Shown one piece after another: positions 16,320 through 24,587 of a stretch of DNA of 64,000 bases. The notes beneath the pieces were generated by a model that searched no databases, was not told the DNA's origin, and saw only the letters and a list, made by a program, of their open reading frames with translations. This stretch comes from an uncultured Saprospiraceae bacterium (GTDB lineage: Bacteria > Bacteroidota > Bacteroidia > Chitinophagales > Saprospiraceae): NCBI GenBank assembly GCA_937951615.1, contig CALFBH010000055.1:1-64000 (forward strand). Reading direction: 5' to 3'. Each line of letters begins with the position of its first letter. The stretch's first letter is position 1. The position numbers and the translations under genes are program-made.

Positions 16320-16985
16320 CTATACCGTACTGATTTTTTTCAGTATTGCTTTTAATTGCTTACCTGCCGAAGTTATCCAAACGTCATGTGTTTCATCTAA
16401 CTTATATTCTTCTCGCCCGTCGTTATGTTCATAAAGTTCTGAATAGATATTATACACTAAAATTCCCGCACTCATTAATGGATAATCTTCATCACGTGGA
16501 GAGGCATCATCATCTATGAAAAACGCAACCTCGTTATCTAAGAAATATTCTAAATCACCAATGAAGATATTTTGGATTATTCTGCTTCCTCTTAAAAAAT
16601 CTTGATAATTAATTTCTTCTCGTAAGAAGGCACAAAATAGTTGGGCAATGTATTGAGCATCTATAAAGTCGTCACATTTATCCAAGATATAGATTAACTT
16701 TTCACCGACCTTTATTCGTTGTTTTTGGCTTTCATTTACAAGGTCAATCATTTCCATTCTTTTTTCCTGTGGAATGTCTTTGATTCCAGCAAGAAAGGCA
16801 ATTATCTTTTTTAAAAATAATTGGTCATTAAAGGTTATTATGGTTTTCCCGATTCCGAATATCGTTCTTACAATCGGTAAGTCAATGTCAATCACTGAAT
16901 CAAGTATAACTGCCGAAACTTGTTGTAAATCTGATTTTCTTATTGTTTCAGATAGTGACTCATCTATTTGTTTGATTTCTTTCAT
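16320..16985 (-). CDS. hypothetical helical protein
   Basis: A 221-residue protein of unknown family. It is mostly helical, with one moderately hydrophobic stretch (IVRTIFGIGKTIITFNDQLFLKKIIAFLAGI, residues ~38-68, described in two overlapping helices) and an acidic loop (FFIDDDASPRDEDYP). Segment order suggests a cytosolic or peripheral-membrane protein. It lies 64 bases upstream of the lipoprotein gene on the same strand, so the two may be co-transcribed. No defence or phage domain could be recognised with confidence. Confidence 0.65.
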   Translation of the reverse strand: MKEIKQIDESLSETIRKSDLQQVSAVILDSVIDIDLPIVRTIFGIGKTIITFNDQLFLKKIIAFLAGIKDIPQEKRMEMIDLVNESQKQRIKVGEKLIYILDKCDDFIDAQYIAQLFCAFLREEINYQDFLRGSRIIQNIFIGDLEYFLDNEVAFFIDDDASPRDEDYPLMSAGILVYNIYSELYEHNDGREEYKLDETHDVWITSAGKQLKAILKKISTV

Positions 16986-17192
16986 GCGGTTATTTTTTCA
17001 ATTATAGCAAAATAGGTTTTTATGGTTTTCGTTTTTAAGGCTGTTTAAGCGTTTTTTGTAGGCTCGGTTGTCTTATGTTGTACGTTGTACGCTTGTTGTT
17101 TACGTGCCGTTTGTATGCTCAAAGAAACGAAAAAAAGAGGATATTTTTAAACGGGTAAAAAGGTGGTTCGACTTTTCGTTATTCCCCAAAAT

Positions 17193-17234
17193 AAAAAAAC
17201 AGCATCCTGTTTAAATACAAGATGCTGTTTTTAT
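17193..17234. terminator. intrinsic terminator
   Basis: AACAGCATC and GATGCTGTT form a stem with an internal loop, flanked by A and T runs on either side, so it can work in both directions. It ends the XRE/small-protein operon on the minus strand. Confidence 0.85.
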
Positions 17235-17259
17235 ATTTCTTTGCCCATTTGGTCTAAGG

Positions 17260-17502
17260 CTATATTTCAAAAGCTAAATGTTTGTGTTCTTTCGGCTCTT
17301 CAATGCCCAAATCAGAAATACCATTCGTTTCGTCACAAACCCAATCAATTACATTTTCGTATAATAGGAAGTTGGGAATATCTAAAGGCTCAACACAATT
17401 AAATCTTTCTGCATGTCTTACCGTATGTCTCAAGTCCATTAATAACTTACCAAGTACATTTGCTCCCTCTAAGTAATGGTGTATTATTATATCATCTGAC
17501 AT
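17260..17502 (-). CDS. small protein downstream of XRE regulator
   Basis: An 80-residue acidic protein (MSDDIIIHHYLEGANVLG...) with no family I recognise. It is read in the same frame as the XRE gene: the XRE stop TAA is followed by ten sense codons (AFDLADYFI) and then this ATG. The words FDLADYFI recur in a gene remnant at 18166-18297, so this gene may once have been longer or fused. The layout (HTH gene then small protein) is like a type II toxin-antitoxin or immunity-repressor pair, but that is only a possibility. Confidence 0.6.
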   Translation of the reverse strand: MSDDIIIHHYLEGANVLGKLLMDLRHTVRHAERFNCVEPLDIPNFLLYENVIDWVCDETNGISDLGIEEPKEHKHLAFEI

Positions 17503-17535
17503 TATAAAATAGTCGGCAAGGTCAAAAGCTATTCT

Positions 17536-17754
17536 TTATTGCTCGCTTTCGTCTTTTGGTGTTCTTTCCAACAACTCGCAAACATCCACATCAAGCAATA
17601 CTGCAAGTTTATTCAACTTTTTCAAAGAAGGCTGAGAACGATTATTACACATGGCATTTATGGCATTTCTTGAAACTCCCATCTTGCCAGCAAGCCATGC
17701 CTGCGAGCGTCCTTGTGCTTCTAATACTTCTTTAATTCGGTTCAATTTTTCCAT
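17536..17754 (-). CDS. XRE-family HTH regulator
   Basis: A 72-residue Cro/C1-type repressor: RSQAWLAGKMGVSRNAINAMCNNRSQPSLKKLNKLAVLLDVDV is the helix-turn-helix core (given here in outline: Q-x-x-LAGKMGVS-x-x-AINAM). The GTG at 17775 lies in the promoter, so ATG 17754 is preferred. TATATTTG (minus, 17775-17782) is a likely -7 box 20 bases upstream. Repeated GTGAAC half-sites in the shared upstream region suggest that it represses itself and the divergent 91-residue gene. Confidence 0.88.
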   Translation of the reverse strand: MEKLNRIKEVLEAQGRSQAWLAGKMGVSRNAINAMCNNRSQPSLKKLNKLAVLLDVDVCELLERTPKDESEQ

Positions 17755-17766
17755 ATAAAACGATGC

Positions 17767-17876
17767 TTTGTTCACAAATATACAAGTTTGAGCGGTAGAT
17801 AAAAGTCAAGGTTTTACGCTTGTGAACACAATACTTGTACTGTGAATAAAATATTTGTACTTTTGTGAACAAATAA
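17767..17876. promoter_or_regulatory. divergent promoter-operator region
   Basis: Plus-strand promoter: TTG 17835-17837, 20-nt spacer, TACTTTTG 17858-17865. Minus-strand -7 box TATATTTG at 17775-17782. Operator-like words: TTGTTCACAA (~17768), TTGTGAACAC (~17820), ACTGTGAATA (~17839), TTGTGAACAA (~17863). The last overlaps the plus promoter's -7 box and start site, fitting repression by the adjacent XRE protein. Confidence 0.75.
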
Positions 17877-17893
17877 CATTAATCGTAAAAATT

Positions 17894-18169
17894 ATGGACA
17901 ATTTAAAAGATAAAAAAACGATTCAGATTAAAGATATTGAAGGTGTCCAGGTTCTACCGGATGGGCGTATTGTTGTCGTGATAAATGATATTGATACAAC
18001 CGACCTTGCTATTTTGCCCCGTAGAATAACTGCGTTTTTTATGGCGTTTAAAAACAAAGATTGTTCAGCAAGTGGGGAAGATGCCAAGCATGGAATATTG
18101 CAAGTTCTGACACAATTTTTGCCAACGGAGCAGCAAGGTGTTACAGGATTTGAAGGAACAAAACTTTAA
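17894..18169 (+). CDS. 91-residue conserved small protein
   Basis: Begins MDNLKDKKTIQIKDIEGV and is preceded by a good promoter and XRE-type operators. The middle (VLPDGRIVVVIND) looks like beta strands and the C-terminal CSASGEDAKHGILQVLTQFL region like a helix. I do not know the family. A truncated relative is at 15163-15288. In-frame codons from 17855 lie in the promoter, so ATG 17894 is used. Divergent to the XRE gene, it is the probable regulated output of that switch. Confidence 0.75.
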   Translation: MDNLKDKKTIQIKDIEGVQVLPDGRIVVVINDIDTTDLAILPRRITAFFMAFKNKDCSASGEDAKHGILQVLTQFLPTEQQGVTGFEGTKL

Positions 18170-18297
18170 AGAATTTTACCTACATCCCAAAACAAAGGAT
18201 AATCCCCTGACGACAAAGCCCAGCCAGCAACATCATCCTGCTTGATAAAATAATCGGCAAGATCAAAGCCCTGTTTTTTATCGTTATCAGTGGCGTA
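18166..18297 (-). pseudogene. gene remnant (FDLADYFI...GDYPLFWDVG)
   Basis: An open stretch of 43 sense codons without a start codon, ending TAA, encodes DNDKKQGFDLADYFIKQDD then VAGWALSSGDYPLFWDVG. The DNA around FDLADYFI (18248-18272) matches 17504-17528 between the XRE and small-protein genes, so it is probably a decayed duplicate from the same cassette. Confidence 0.5.
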
Positions 18298-18311
18298 TTA
18301 AGGTAATCTTA

Positions 18312-18848
18312 CTATAAATCATCAGCATAGACAACTCTCTTCTTTCCTTTTAGATAGTCTAGTTTAGGCTCTTTGAATGTTAGTTCTTTAATTTGATACG
18401 GTGGAAAGACTTTACATTCATAATCACTATTGTCATCACATTCTACAAAACAAACCCAAGCATCTAGTGATGTTAAAATAGGATCTGTCCTATAACCAGA
18501 ACTTTGAAAAATCCAAGATAGTCCATATCTCAAAGCAGCAGATTTTTTCTGTGTTTTTACAGCTAAACCTACACTATCTATAGTTAAATCCTCGTCCCAA
18601 CTCTTATTTTTGCCACTATAAATTGTATAATCAGGTCCAACGACAGTTTTGTCATACCTTTCAAATACAAGTCTAACTGCCTCCTCTCCCAATTTACTAA
18701 TAAAATGGTCATTTTGGATTTTTTGCATATTGCTTTGATTGCTGTCTCTGTAATTAACAGTCCCTACAACTTGTTTTGCAAACTCTTTAGCCTTGTCTAT
18801 TAATTCAGGGCTTAGTCTAATAACTACGGGTTCTGTAAACTCTCTCAT
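18312..18848 (-). CDS. hypothetical protein, possible PD-(D/E)XK nuclease fold
   Basis: A 178-residue protein. The middle has WDEDLTIDSVGLAVKTQKKS, where D...VKT could be the nuclease D-x(n)-(E/x)xK strand pair, followed by an aromatic-rich region (YGLSWIFQSSGYRTDP) and CFVECDD. This resembles small restriction-type or Mrr-like folds, but the match is weak and I give no function. It starts MREFTEPVVIRLSPELIDKAKEFA, similar to a ribbon-helix-helix. It is AT-rich and transcribed away from the preceding remnant. Confidence 0.6.
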   Translation of the reverse strand: MREFTEPVVIRLSPELIDKAKEFAKQVVGTVNYRDSNQSNMQKIQNDHFISKLGEEAVRLVFERYDKTVVGPDYTIYSGKNKSWDEDLTIDSVGLAVKTQKKSAALRYGLSWIFQSSGYRTDPILTSLDAWVCFVECDDNSDYECKVFPPYQIKELTFKEPKLDYLKGKKRVVYADDL

Positions 18849-18891
18849 GTTTTTATTTTAAATAGGTTAATGTGTGTTTTCGGCTTCATAA

Positions 18892-19578
18892 CTACCCCAC
18901 CTTATACTTCCGCTTCATATACCTCATATAAGCAATCCCCAGCAAAGAAGGAGCGATCCAGGGAATCATCATCCACTGATGATGCATATTCAGCACCCCC
19001 ATCAGGAGCCGGCTGCCGCCGAAGGCAAAAAAAGCAGTATAAGCTGCGATACCTGATATGATTGTCCCTTGAATGTGCATTTTAAGTTTTGTTTCTTTGT
19101 CCATCGACTTTGTTTTGCTCATCAAAATATCCCTTCCTGCTGGAATGCCTAGCAAGCCGAAAAAGACCATCATCGTTCCCATGCCCATAAAACGGAACTT
19201 TATCGCGCCGAGTAAGAACATGCCCAGACCAAAGACAAAAAGCATCGAGACAAATACTTTTCTTATCATAAAATATCTATCCGACCATTCTTCTTTCTGT
19301 TGTAATATTTCGTAAGAATACCAAAGCGGGTAGGCAGTAATAACCGCAAGATAACCAAGATACAAAGCAGCCATGTAGTTGCCCATTATCGTATTGCTAA
19401 CACTCAACAGCAAAGCCGTGACCAATACAATCCACATAGAGATATAATAATACCAGCCAACTTTACGATGCATTGGACTTCCCTTTTTAAGACCTACAGG
19501 AATCCAGAATAAGATAAGACCTAAAGTGCCAAAAGGAATGTGTATCCAAAGCAGTGTTTTGTGTATGAGCTCCATCAT
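18892..19578 (-). CDS. DUF2306-like multi-pass membrane protein
   Basis: A 228-residue protein with about seven hydrophobic segments. It starts LIHKTLLWIHIPFGTLGLI and has MHRKVGWYYYISMW, the HxxxG...HR..G pattern I associate with DUF2306. Histidines at membrane faces (H11, H14, H37, and HHQWMM near the end) could bind haem or metal. It has no partner genes that reveal a role; the upstream 240 bases are repeat-rich. Confidence 0.75.
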   Translation of the reverse strand: MMELIHKTLLWIHIPFGTLGLILFWIPVGLKKGSPMHRKVGWYYYISMWIVLVTALLLSVSNTIMGNYMAALYLGYLAVITAYPLWYSYEILQQKEEWSDRYFMIRKVFVSMLFVFGLGMFLLGAIKFRFMGMGTMMVFFGLLGIPAGRDILMSKTKSMDKETKLKMHIQGTIISGIAAYTAFFAFGGSRLLMGVLNMHHQWMMIPWIAPSLLGIAYMRYMKRKYKVG

Positions 19579-19665
19579 AATCGAGTTGCGAGTTAGTGAG
19601 TTGCGAGGTACGAGTTGTTGTTCTTAGGAACATGAAAACTCGTAATCCGTAACTCGGATGAATGA
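19577..19665. repeat. AGTTGCGA octamer-type element
   Basis: GAGTTGCGAGTTAGTGAGTTG words, a spacer, and the complementary AACTCGTAATCCGTAACTCGG. Same word family as 3762-3792 and 40145-40195. Confidence 0.75.
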
Positions 19666-19773
19666 ATTGATGAGCCAAACATATCAGCATTCTCGCATAG
19701 AAGCAAGTCCAATGTGACGACTGGTAAGCTAAGGGATAAAATGCAAGCTGGAAGTGATGGTTAGCAAGGGTTT

Positions 19774-19831
19774 GGGACGAACGACATGGTAGGGGCAATT
19801 CATGAATTGCCCCTACCACGTCATTCGTCCC
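19774..19831. repeat. 58-bp near-perfect palindrome at the LytTR 3' end
   Basis: GTAGGGGCAATTC is followed directly by its complement GAATTGCCCCTAC, with outer arms GGGACGAACGACATG and its counterpart (two mismatches). The right arm encodes the last residues and stop of the LytTR protein (minus strand), so the element forms that gene's 3' end and probably its terminator. Confidence 0.9.
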
Positions 19832-20660
19832 TGAAAACAGCGACATAACTTCGCGAAACAGGGATGATTTTATCACAATCTAAAAGCGTGAGTAGCAAGC
19901 CTTGGGCATTTCCGGCAGTAGAGATAATGGCTTCACGATTCACTAGAAAAGAGCGATGGCATTTGACGATTGCACTTCCTGCGACTTCATCTAAAATACT
20001 TTTCAACGTCGCTCTTTCTGTTTGTTCTGCGAGACGTCCTTCGGAGTTGATGTATCCTATTTTTACATAATTCTGTAAGGCTTCTATGTATCTGATTCGA
20101 CTAAACGGAATATCAAAAACAGACTGGTCATTTATAGGAACAGTCCTAGAATTAGGATGCTCCTTTTGATTGATTTCATCGGCAATCGTCTGATATTTTT
20201 TCTCCTGCCGTAATAACGATATTACGCCAAGCGCGACTACTGGAAAAATTCCAATCGCAAAGGTATTTTTTACCATAATCGGGAAAAATTCCCACCGGAT
20301 ATATCCAAAAATAAAGAGGCGGATGTATATGAAATTAGCCAGACTAATCGTCAGTATAATTCCTATCATGTTCAATATCCATTTCCCAAAGGTCAGTTGT
20401 TTCCGTCCACTTATCAGTCTGAATAAAGGTCTGATACACCAATCATAGAAAATACTGGCAACCACTGTAATTCCACCAAATCCCAGACACATCAAAAAGA
20501 GATTTGACTGCGCACTTGACATATCAAAGGGTTTGAAAATGTAGAGGAATAGGGTTATAAATACACCAATCGCAACAACATTGCGAAAGTAAATTGCTTT
20601 GTTTTCTTCCTCAGGAAAAGGCTTTTTTAATAATTGTATGATCTTATCCAGAAATTCCAT
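19821..20660 (-). CDS. membrane-anchored LytTR transcriptional regulator
   Basis: A 279-residue protein: four predicted transmembrane helices in residues ~28-165, a short linker, then a LytTR DNA-binding domain (FDIPFSRIRYIEALQNYVKI ... VKCHRSFLVNREAI ... IPVSRSYVAVF). It has no receiver domain, so the membrane part probably senses or anchors. It starts 106 bases from the divergent radical SAM gene and is the obvious candidate regulator of the cluster at 20.8-27.2 kb. Its last four residues lie in a 58-bp palindrome, suggesting that the repeat replaced or became the gene end. Confidence 0.88.
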   Translation of the reverse strand: MEFLDKIIQLLKKPFPEEENKAIYFRNVVAIGVFITLFLYIFKPFDMSSAQSNLFLMCLGFGGITVVASIFYDWCIRPLFRLISGRKQLTFGKWILNMIGIILTISLANFIYIRLFIFGYIRWEFFPIMVKNTFAIGIFPVVALGVISLLRQEKKYQTIADEINQKEHPNSRTVPINDQSVFDIPFSRIRYIEALQNYVKIGYINSEGRLAEQTERATLKSILDEVAGSAIVKCHRSFLVNREAIISTAGNAQGLLLTLLDCDKIIPVSRSYVAVFRDE

Positions 20661-20766
20661 TGCTTAAAGATAGAAAATTCTAATGCTTTGACAAAGGAAG
20701 ATCATATTGGGAATTTGCTGCTCATCAATTAGCTTGATTTAATCTTAAATTTCTTATTATTGCAGC

Positions 20767-22059
20767 ATGAACACCAATGGCAATATCTACCAGCAATACG
20801 CATACAGCTACCCGCATAAGCAGGCTTATCGGGAATTGCCGCCAATGACACTAGCAGAAGTCTGGCAGCAACAGCCAATTCATAATTTATTCGCTTATTT
20901 GCACCTTCCTTTTTGCGAAATGCGTTGTGGCTTTTGCAATTTATTTACCATCTCAAATCCGAAAACCGGCGTTCAGGAATACCTGCAAGCCTTGCAGACA
21001 GAAGCGCAGACTTATCGGGACGTATTCCCTGATCTGCAATTTGAAGCTTATGCCATTGGGGGCGGCACGCCCACTTTTTTAGATGTAGATGATTTTGAGC
21101 AACTATTATCCATTTTCAAACAAGACCTCGGCGTGGATACTCATGGAAAGTATGGCAGTATTGAGGCTTCTCCAAAATCCATTACACCGGAAAAAATAGC
21201 ATTGATAGAAACTTATGGTATCGACCGTGTCAGCATAGGCGTACAGTCCTGGCTGGAAGCGGAAACCAAATCCCTCGGTCGCCCACAAACACCCGAACTC
21301 GCTCATGAAGCCATTCAGCAATTAGTGCTGTCCGATATTCCTGAAATCAATATTGACCTGATTTATGGGATCACCGGACAAACACAACAATCCTGGCAAT
21401 ACTCACTGGAAAAAACGATTGACTTTCAGCCTGTCGAAATTTTTCTATACCCACTTTATACTCGACCGCTGACTGGACTGGAAAAAATGAACCACACGCA
21501 AGCCGACCATCGGCTAGCACTCTATCGCTTTGGCAGAGATTTCCTATTGTCGCAGGGCTACGAGCAGGTTTCCATGCGTTGTTTTAGAAAAGCAAATACG
21601 CCCTACCCTGCCACAACTTACAAGTCTGCCATTGACAATATGGTGGGCATTGGTGCAGGTGCGCGGTCTTATACACAGGCTTTGCATTACAGCACACATT
21701 ATGCAGTAAATCGCAAGGCAATCAAGGCAATTATTAAAAATTATTATTTAAAAAATACAGCAGATTTCAATCAGGTCACTTATGGTATTTATCTAAACAA
21801 AGAAGAACAGTGCAGGCGATTTATCATCAAGTCACTGATAGATGGCGGGCGATTGGATACAGAATTATTCGAGCTTCATTTTAAGACAAAAATCACGGAC
21901 TTTCCGCTTATCAATGACTTATTTGAGCAAGGTTGGCTAGTGCAAAATGACAGCATCATCCAACTCACAGCAGCAGGTATGGAAATGGAAGACTTTATTG
22001 GCCCAGCTTTGTTTTCCAGTCAAATCAACCTACTCATGCAAGAATACGAATTGAGTTAA
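20767..22059 (+). CDS. radical SAM protein, STM4012 family (HemW-like)
   Basis: A 430-residue radical SAM enzyme. The [4Fe-4S] motif is CEMRCGFC (Cx3Cx2C) near residues 50-57, with GGGTPTF near 99 and SIGVQSW near 158; these match the HemW/coproporphyrinogen-oxidase-like branch. The neighbours identify it as the STM4012-type protein rather than HemW: the next genes are STM4011-, STM4015-, STM4014- and STM4013-like. The family's reaction is not known to me. First gene of a six-gene plus-strand cluster, divergent from the LytTR gene. Confidence 0.88.
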   Translation: MNTNGNIYQQYAYSYPHKQAYRELPPMTLAEVWQQQPIHNLFAYLHLPFCEMRCGFCNLFTISNPKTGVQEYLQALQTEAQTYRDVFPDLQFEAYAIGGGTPTFLDVDDFEQLLSIFKQDLGVDTHGKYGSIEASPKSITPEKIALIETYGIDRVSIGVQSWLEAETKSLGRPQTPELAHEAIQQLVLSDIPEINIDLIYGITGQTQQSWQYSLEKTIDFQPVEIFLYPLYTRPLTGLEKMNHTQADHRLALYRFGRDFLLSQGYEQVSMRCFRKANTPYPATTYKSAIDNMVGIGAGARSYTQALHYSTHYAVNRKAIKAIIKNYYLKNTADFNQVTYGIYLNKEEQCRRFIIKSLIDGGRLDTELFELHFKTKITDFPLINDLFEQGWLVQNDSIIQLTAAGMEMEDFIGPALFSSQINLLMQEYELS

Positions 22060-22084
22060 ACTCAAATTCCAAAATAGGAAATTC

Positions 22085-22209
22085 CAAATTCCAAAACTAC
22101 ACGTGGGTAGGGTTTCCCTTTAGGAAATAAAAAGGGCGCGGGAAAGCAAATTCAAATACCTCTTTAGTCGTAAAAAACCAATCCGCAACCCAGTAAAAAG
22201 AATAAAAAA
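22085..22209. repeat. GTGGGTAGGG intergenic repeat, copy 2
   Basis: CACGTGGGTAGGGTTTCCC and TTTAGGAAATAAAAAGGGCGCGGG at 22100-22143 match 3671-3707. It fills the gap between the two radical SAM genes. Confidence 0.7.
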
Positions 22210-23070
22210 ATGCCAAACAATCACACATCAAAACTCAATATCCTCTATCGAGGTCCGCTGGAAAGTTGCAATTACGACTGTCATTACTGCCCATTTGCAA
22301 AGACAAAAAATACCCGGGAAGAACTGGCAATTGACAAAGCCTGCTTAGAGCGATTCGTGGACTGGGTTGGCGAACAGCCCTACCCTATCGGCATTCTATT
22401 TACACCCTGGGGCGAAGGACTCATCAGAGCTTATTATCAGAAAAATCTAGTTCGGCTGAGTCAATTACCGCAGGTAGAAAAAGTAGCTATTCAAACCAAT
22501 TTATCTTGCAAACTAGATTGGCTAAAAGCAGCCGACCAAAAAGCAATCGCCCTTTGGACGACCTTTCATCCCACTGAAATCAGCATAGAAAAATTCCTGC
22601 AAAAATGTGAGGCTTTGCGCCAATTGGATATCCGTTTTAGCGTGGGTATTGTCGGAAAAAAAGAAAATTTTGAAGCCGCAAAGATATTGAGGACGCAATT
22701 GCCATCGTCCGTATATGTCTGGGTCAATGCCTATAAGCGCGAGCCAGATTATTACACAAAAGAAGATATCCGTTTCTTGAATGAAGTCGATCCACTTTTT
22801 AATTTGAATAATACGATTTATAAAACCAAAGGAAAAGCCTGCTTCGCAGGAGAAAGCAGCATTTCGATTGACGGGAATGGAGATGTCCGGCGTTGTCATT
22901 TTATTTCAAATAAGATTGGAAATATTTACGAGCAGCCCATCTCAGAAATTTTAGCACCAGCAGCCTGTACAAATACAACTTGTCGCTGTTATATTGGTTA
23001 TATGAATTTGAAATCCTTAAATTTGGAGCAGATTTATGGCAACCAGATTTTGGAGCGGATACCGGTTTAG
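22210..23070 (+). CDS. radical SAM protein, STM4011 family
   Basis: A 286-residue enzyme with the cluster motif CNYDCHYC (Cx3Cx2C) near residues 19-26. The C-terminal region adds CFAGESSISIDGNGDVRRC and a cysteine cluster CTNTTCRC near 250, a SPASM-like arrangement that may bind extra Fe-S clusters, as in peptide-modifying radical SAM enzymes. It directly follows the STM4012-like gene. The substrate is unknown; the nearby LRR protein or a small metabolite are both possible. Confidence 0.87.
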   Translation: MPNNHTSKLNILYRGPLESCNYDCHYCPFAKTKNTREELAIDKACLERFVDWVGEQPYPIGILFTPWGEGLIRAYYQKNLVRLSQLPQVEKVAIQTNLSCKLDWLKAADQKAIALWTTFHPTEISIEKFLQKCEALRQLDIRFSVGIVGKKENFEAAKILRTQLPSSVYVWVNAYKREPDYYTKEDIRFLNEVDPLFNLNNTIYKTKGKACFAGESSISIDGNGDVRRCHFISNKIGNIYEQPISEILAPAACTNTTCRCYIGYMNLKSLNLEQIYGNQILERIPV

Positions 23071-23283
23071 TGATTAGTAACTGGTGATTTGAAAATTATT
23101 AAACTATAAACAGTCTCCGTCGATAGTCCGCAGTCGATGGCGATAGTTGTTTTAAGGAGAATTACAATTTTATTCAGTTTTGTACACATTTTGCAAAGCA
23201 AAATGAAATACTGCGTAATGGTAAAAAAGCAGCCATCGTCTATCGACCATCGACTATGGACTTTTTTATAAAACAATAAAACT
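23071..23283. repeat. GTCGATGG-type octamer-core element
   Basis: CCGTCGATAGTCCGCAGTCG words follow the upstream stop, the core is CATTTTGCAAAGCAAAATG (23187-23205), and CATCGTCTATCGACCATCGA follows, ending ~25 bases before the next ATG. Same word family as 27.2, 32.3 and 63.3 kb. Confidence 0.9.
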
Positions 23284-24408
23284 ATGAAAGCAGATTTAAT
23301 TTATCAAGACGACAGCAGCCGAAAATTCTGGTCTATTGAAGTCAATGGCAATGAACACACCGTCACTTATGGCAGAATCGGAACAGACGGTACATCCAAA
23401 ACCAAGCAATTTTCCGACCCAGATACCGCAGCGAAGGAGGCTTTAAAACTCATTGCTGCAAAGAAAAGAAAAGGCTACCAGGAAGCCGCTACAAAAGCAA
23501 GCATTATACGCGATGCTTATAATTTTGCCGGCAAACCTATCAAGGAATTTGGAAGCTCTTTTAATCCTGACACGGCTGTAAAAGTATTTGCACTTGCCTA
23601 TGATGCAGAAGAATCCGTTATAGAAAAATTGAGAAAGCTGTCTAAACTAAAAAATGTCAAGGACTTAGACACCATGGTCATTGGAAGTTGGGAAGATGCC
23701 TATGAAAAAACACCCGACGAGATATTGGAACGGTTGATAGAGCTAAAAGACAGTTTCTCTGGTTTGAAACACCTTTTTGTCGGTGACATGGACAGCGAAG
23801 ACTGCGAAATGTCCTGGATTAACCAAGGTGAATACAAAGATTTTTATCAGCATTTTCCCAATCTGGAATCCTTTGGAGTGCGAGGCGGCGAAGGGCTGGA
23901 TCTTGGCACAATCAATCTACCAAACCTCAAAAACTTAATCGTAGAATCTGGTGGACTCAATGCAAGCGTGATTCGAGATATTTGTGATTCCGACCTGCCT
24001 AATTTGGAATATCTCGATCTCTGGCTGGGTACAGATGATTACGGCTGTACAGTTGAAATCAAGGATTTGACGCCTATTTTATTTGGTAAATTTCCAAAGT
24101 TGAAATACCTAGGTTTAAAAAATTATCATCAGCAAGATGAGTTGGCGAAAGGTTTGAAAAGTGCGCCTGTATTGAAATATATCGACGTACTCGATTTATC
24201 TATGAGTGTCCTGAAAGACGAAGGTGCAGAAGCATTATACCATAATGACAACCTGCTCCGACTTGAACATATCAATTGTCGCCACCACTTTATCTCTGAT
24301 GAATGGATCGCTAAATTGAAGACTAAATTTGCTGCCCAAAACATCAATCTTGATGACAAGGAAGATTCAGAAGATGGGGAATGGTTTTTTGTGGAAATTG
24401 GGGAGTAA
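23284..24408 (+). CDS. WGR domain-leucine-rich repeat protein, STM4015 family
   Basis: A 374-residue protein. Residues ~1-80 form a WGR domain (FWSIEVNGNEHTVTYGRIGT...KKRKGYQ), known from PARP-like proteins and WGR-only bacterial proteins as a nucleic-acid or protein contact module. Residues ~100-350 are irregular leucine-rich repeats (LKHLFVGDM, FPNLESFGV, LPNLKNLIVES, LPNLEYLDLWLG, FPKLKYLGLKN) and the end is acidic. This corresponds to STM4015 with a fused WGR domain. With two radical SAM enzymes and an ATP-grasp-like protein alongside, it could be the scaffold or the substrate of the cluster. Confidence 0.87.
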   Translation: MKADLIYQDDSSRKFWSIEVNGNEHTVTYGRIGTDGTSKTKQFSDPDTAAKEALKLIAAKKRKGYQEAATKASIIRDAYNFAGKPIKEFGSSFNPDTAVKVFALAYDAEESVIEKLRKLSKLKNVKDLDTMVIGSWEDAYEKTPDEILERLIELKDSFSGLKHLFVGDMDSEDCEMSWINQGEYKDFYQHFPNLESFGVRGGEGLDLGTINLPNLKNLIVESGGLNASVIRDICDSDLPNLEYLDLWLGTDDYGCTVEIKDLTPILFGKFPKLKYLGLKNYHQQDELAKGLKSAPVLKYIDVLDLSMSVLKDEGAEALYHNDNLLRLEHINCRHHFISDEWIAKLKTKFAAQNINLDDKEDSEDGEWFFVEIGE

Positions 24409-24587
24409 AGGCATTGTTCATGTATCATTGAACATTTATCATTGCTAATAATACGTGTTCCTTTTCATTTATCATTGGTCAGCGAACATTTATCATTAGC
24501 TAAAAACGTACGCTTATTTTACCTAATATATTTACGTCGTGTATGCGATAAATATTTAATGGTCAATGATAAATGTCCAATGAAATA
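24409..24587. repeat. CATTTATCATTG-type repeat element
   Basis: Words such as TTCATGTATCATTGAACATTT are followed by AATGGTCAATGATAAATGTCC adjoining the next ATG. Arm order here is opposite to the usual G/T-rich-first order. The ATG at 24573 is part of a repeat word. Confidence 0.85.

Noticed and set aside
19487-19876. Minus-strand 129-codon frame across the 58-bp palindrome
   Set aside because: It overlaps the LytTR and DUF2306-like genes and reads through repeat DNA; no recognisable sequence.
24573-24587. ATG 24573 as start of the STM4014-like gene
   Set aside because: It is part of the repeated word AATGATAAATG; ATG 24588 gives the natural N-terminus MNYLTIGHTHS.
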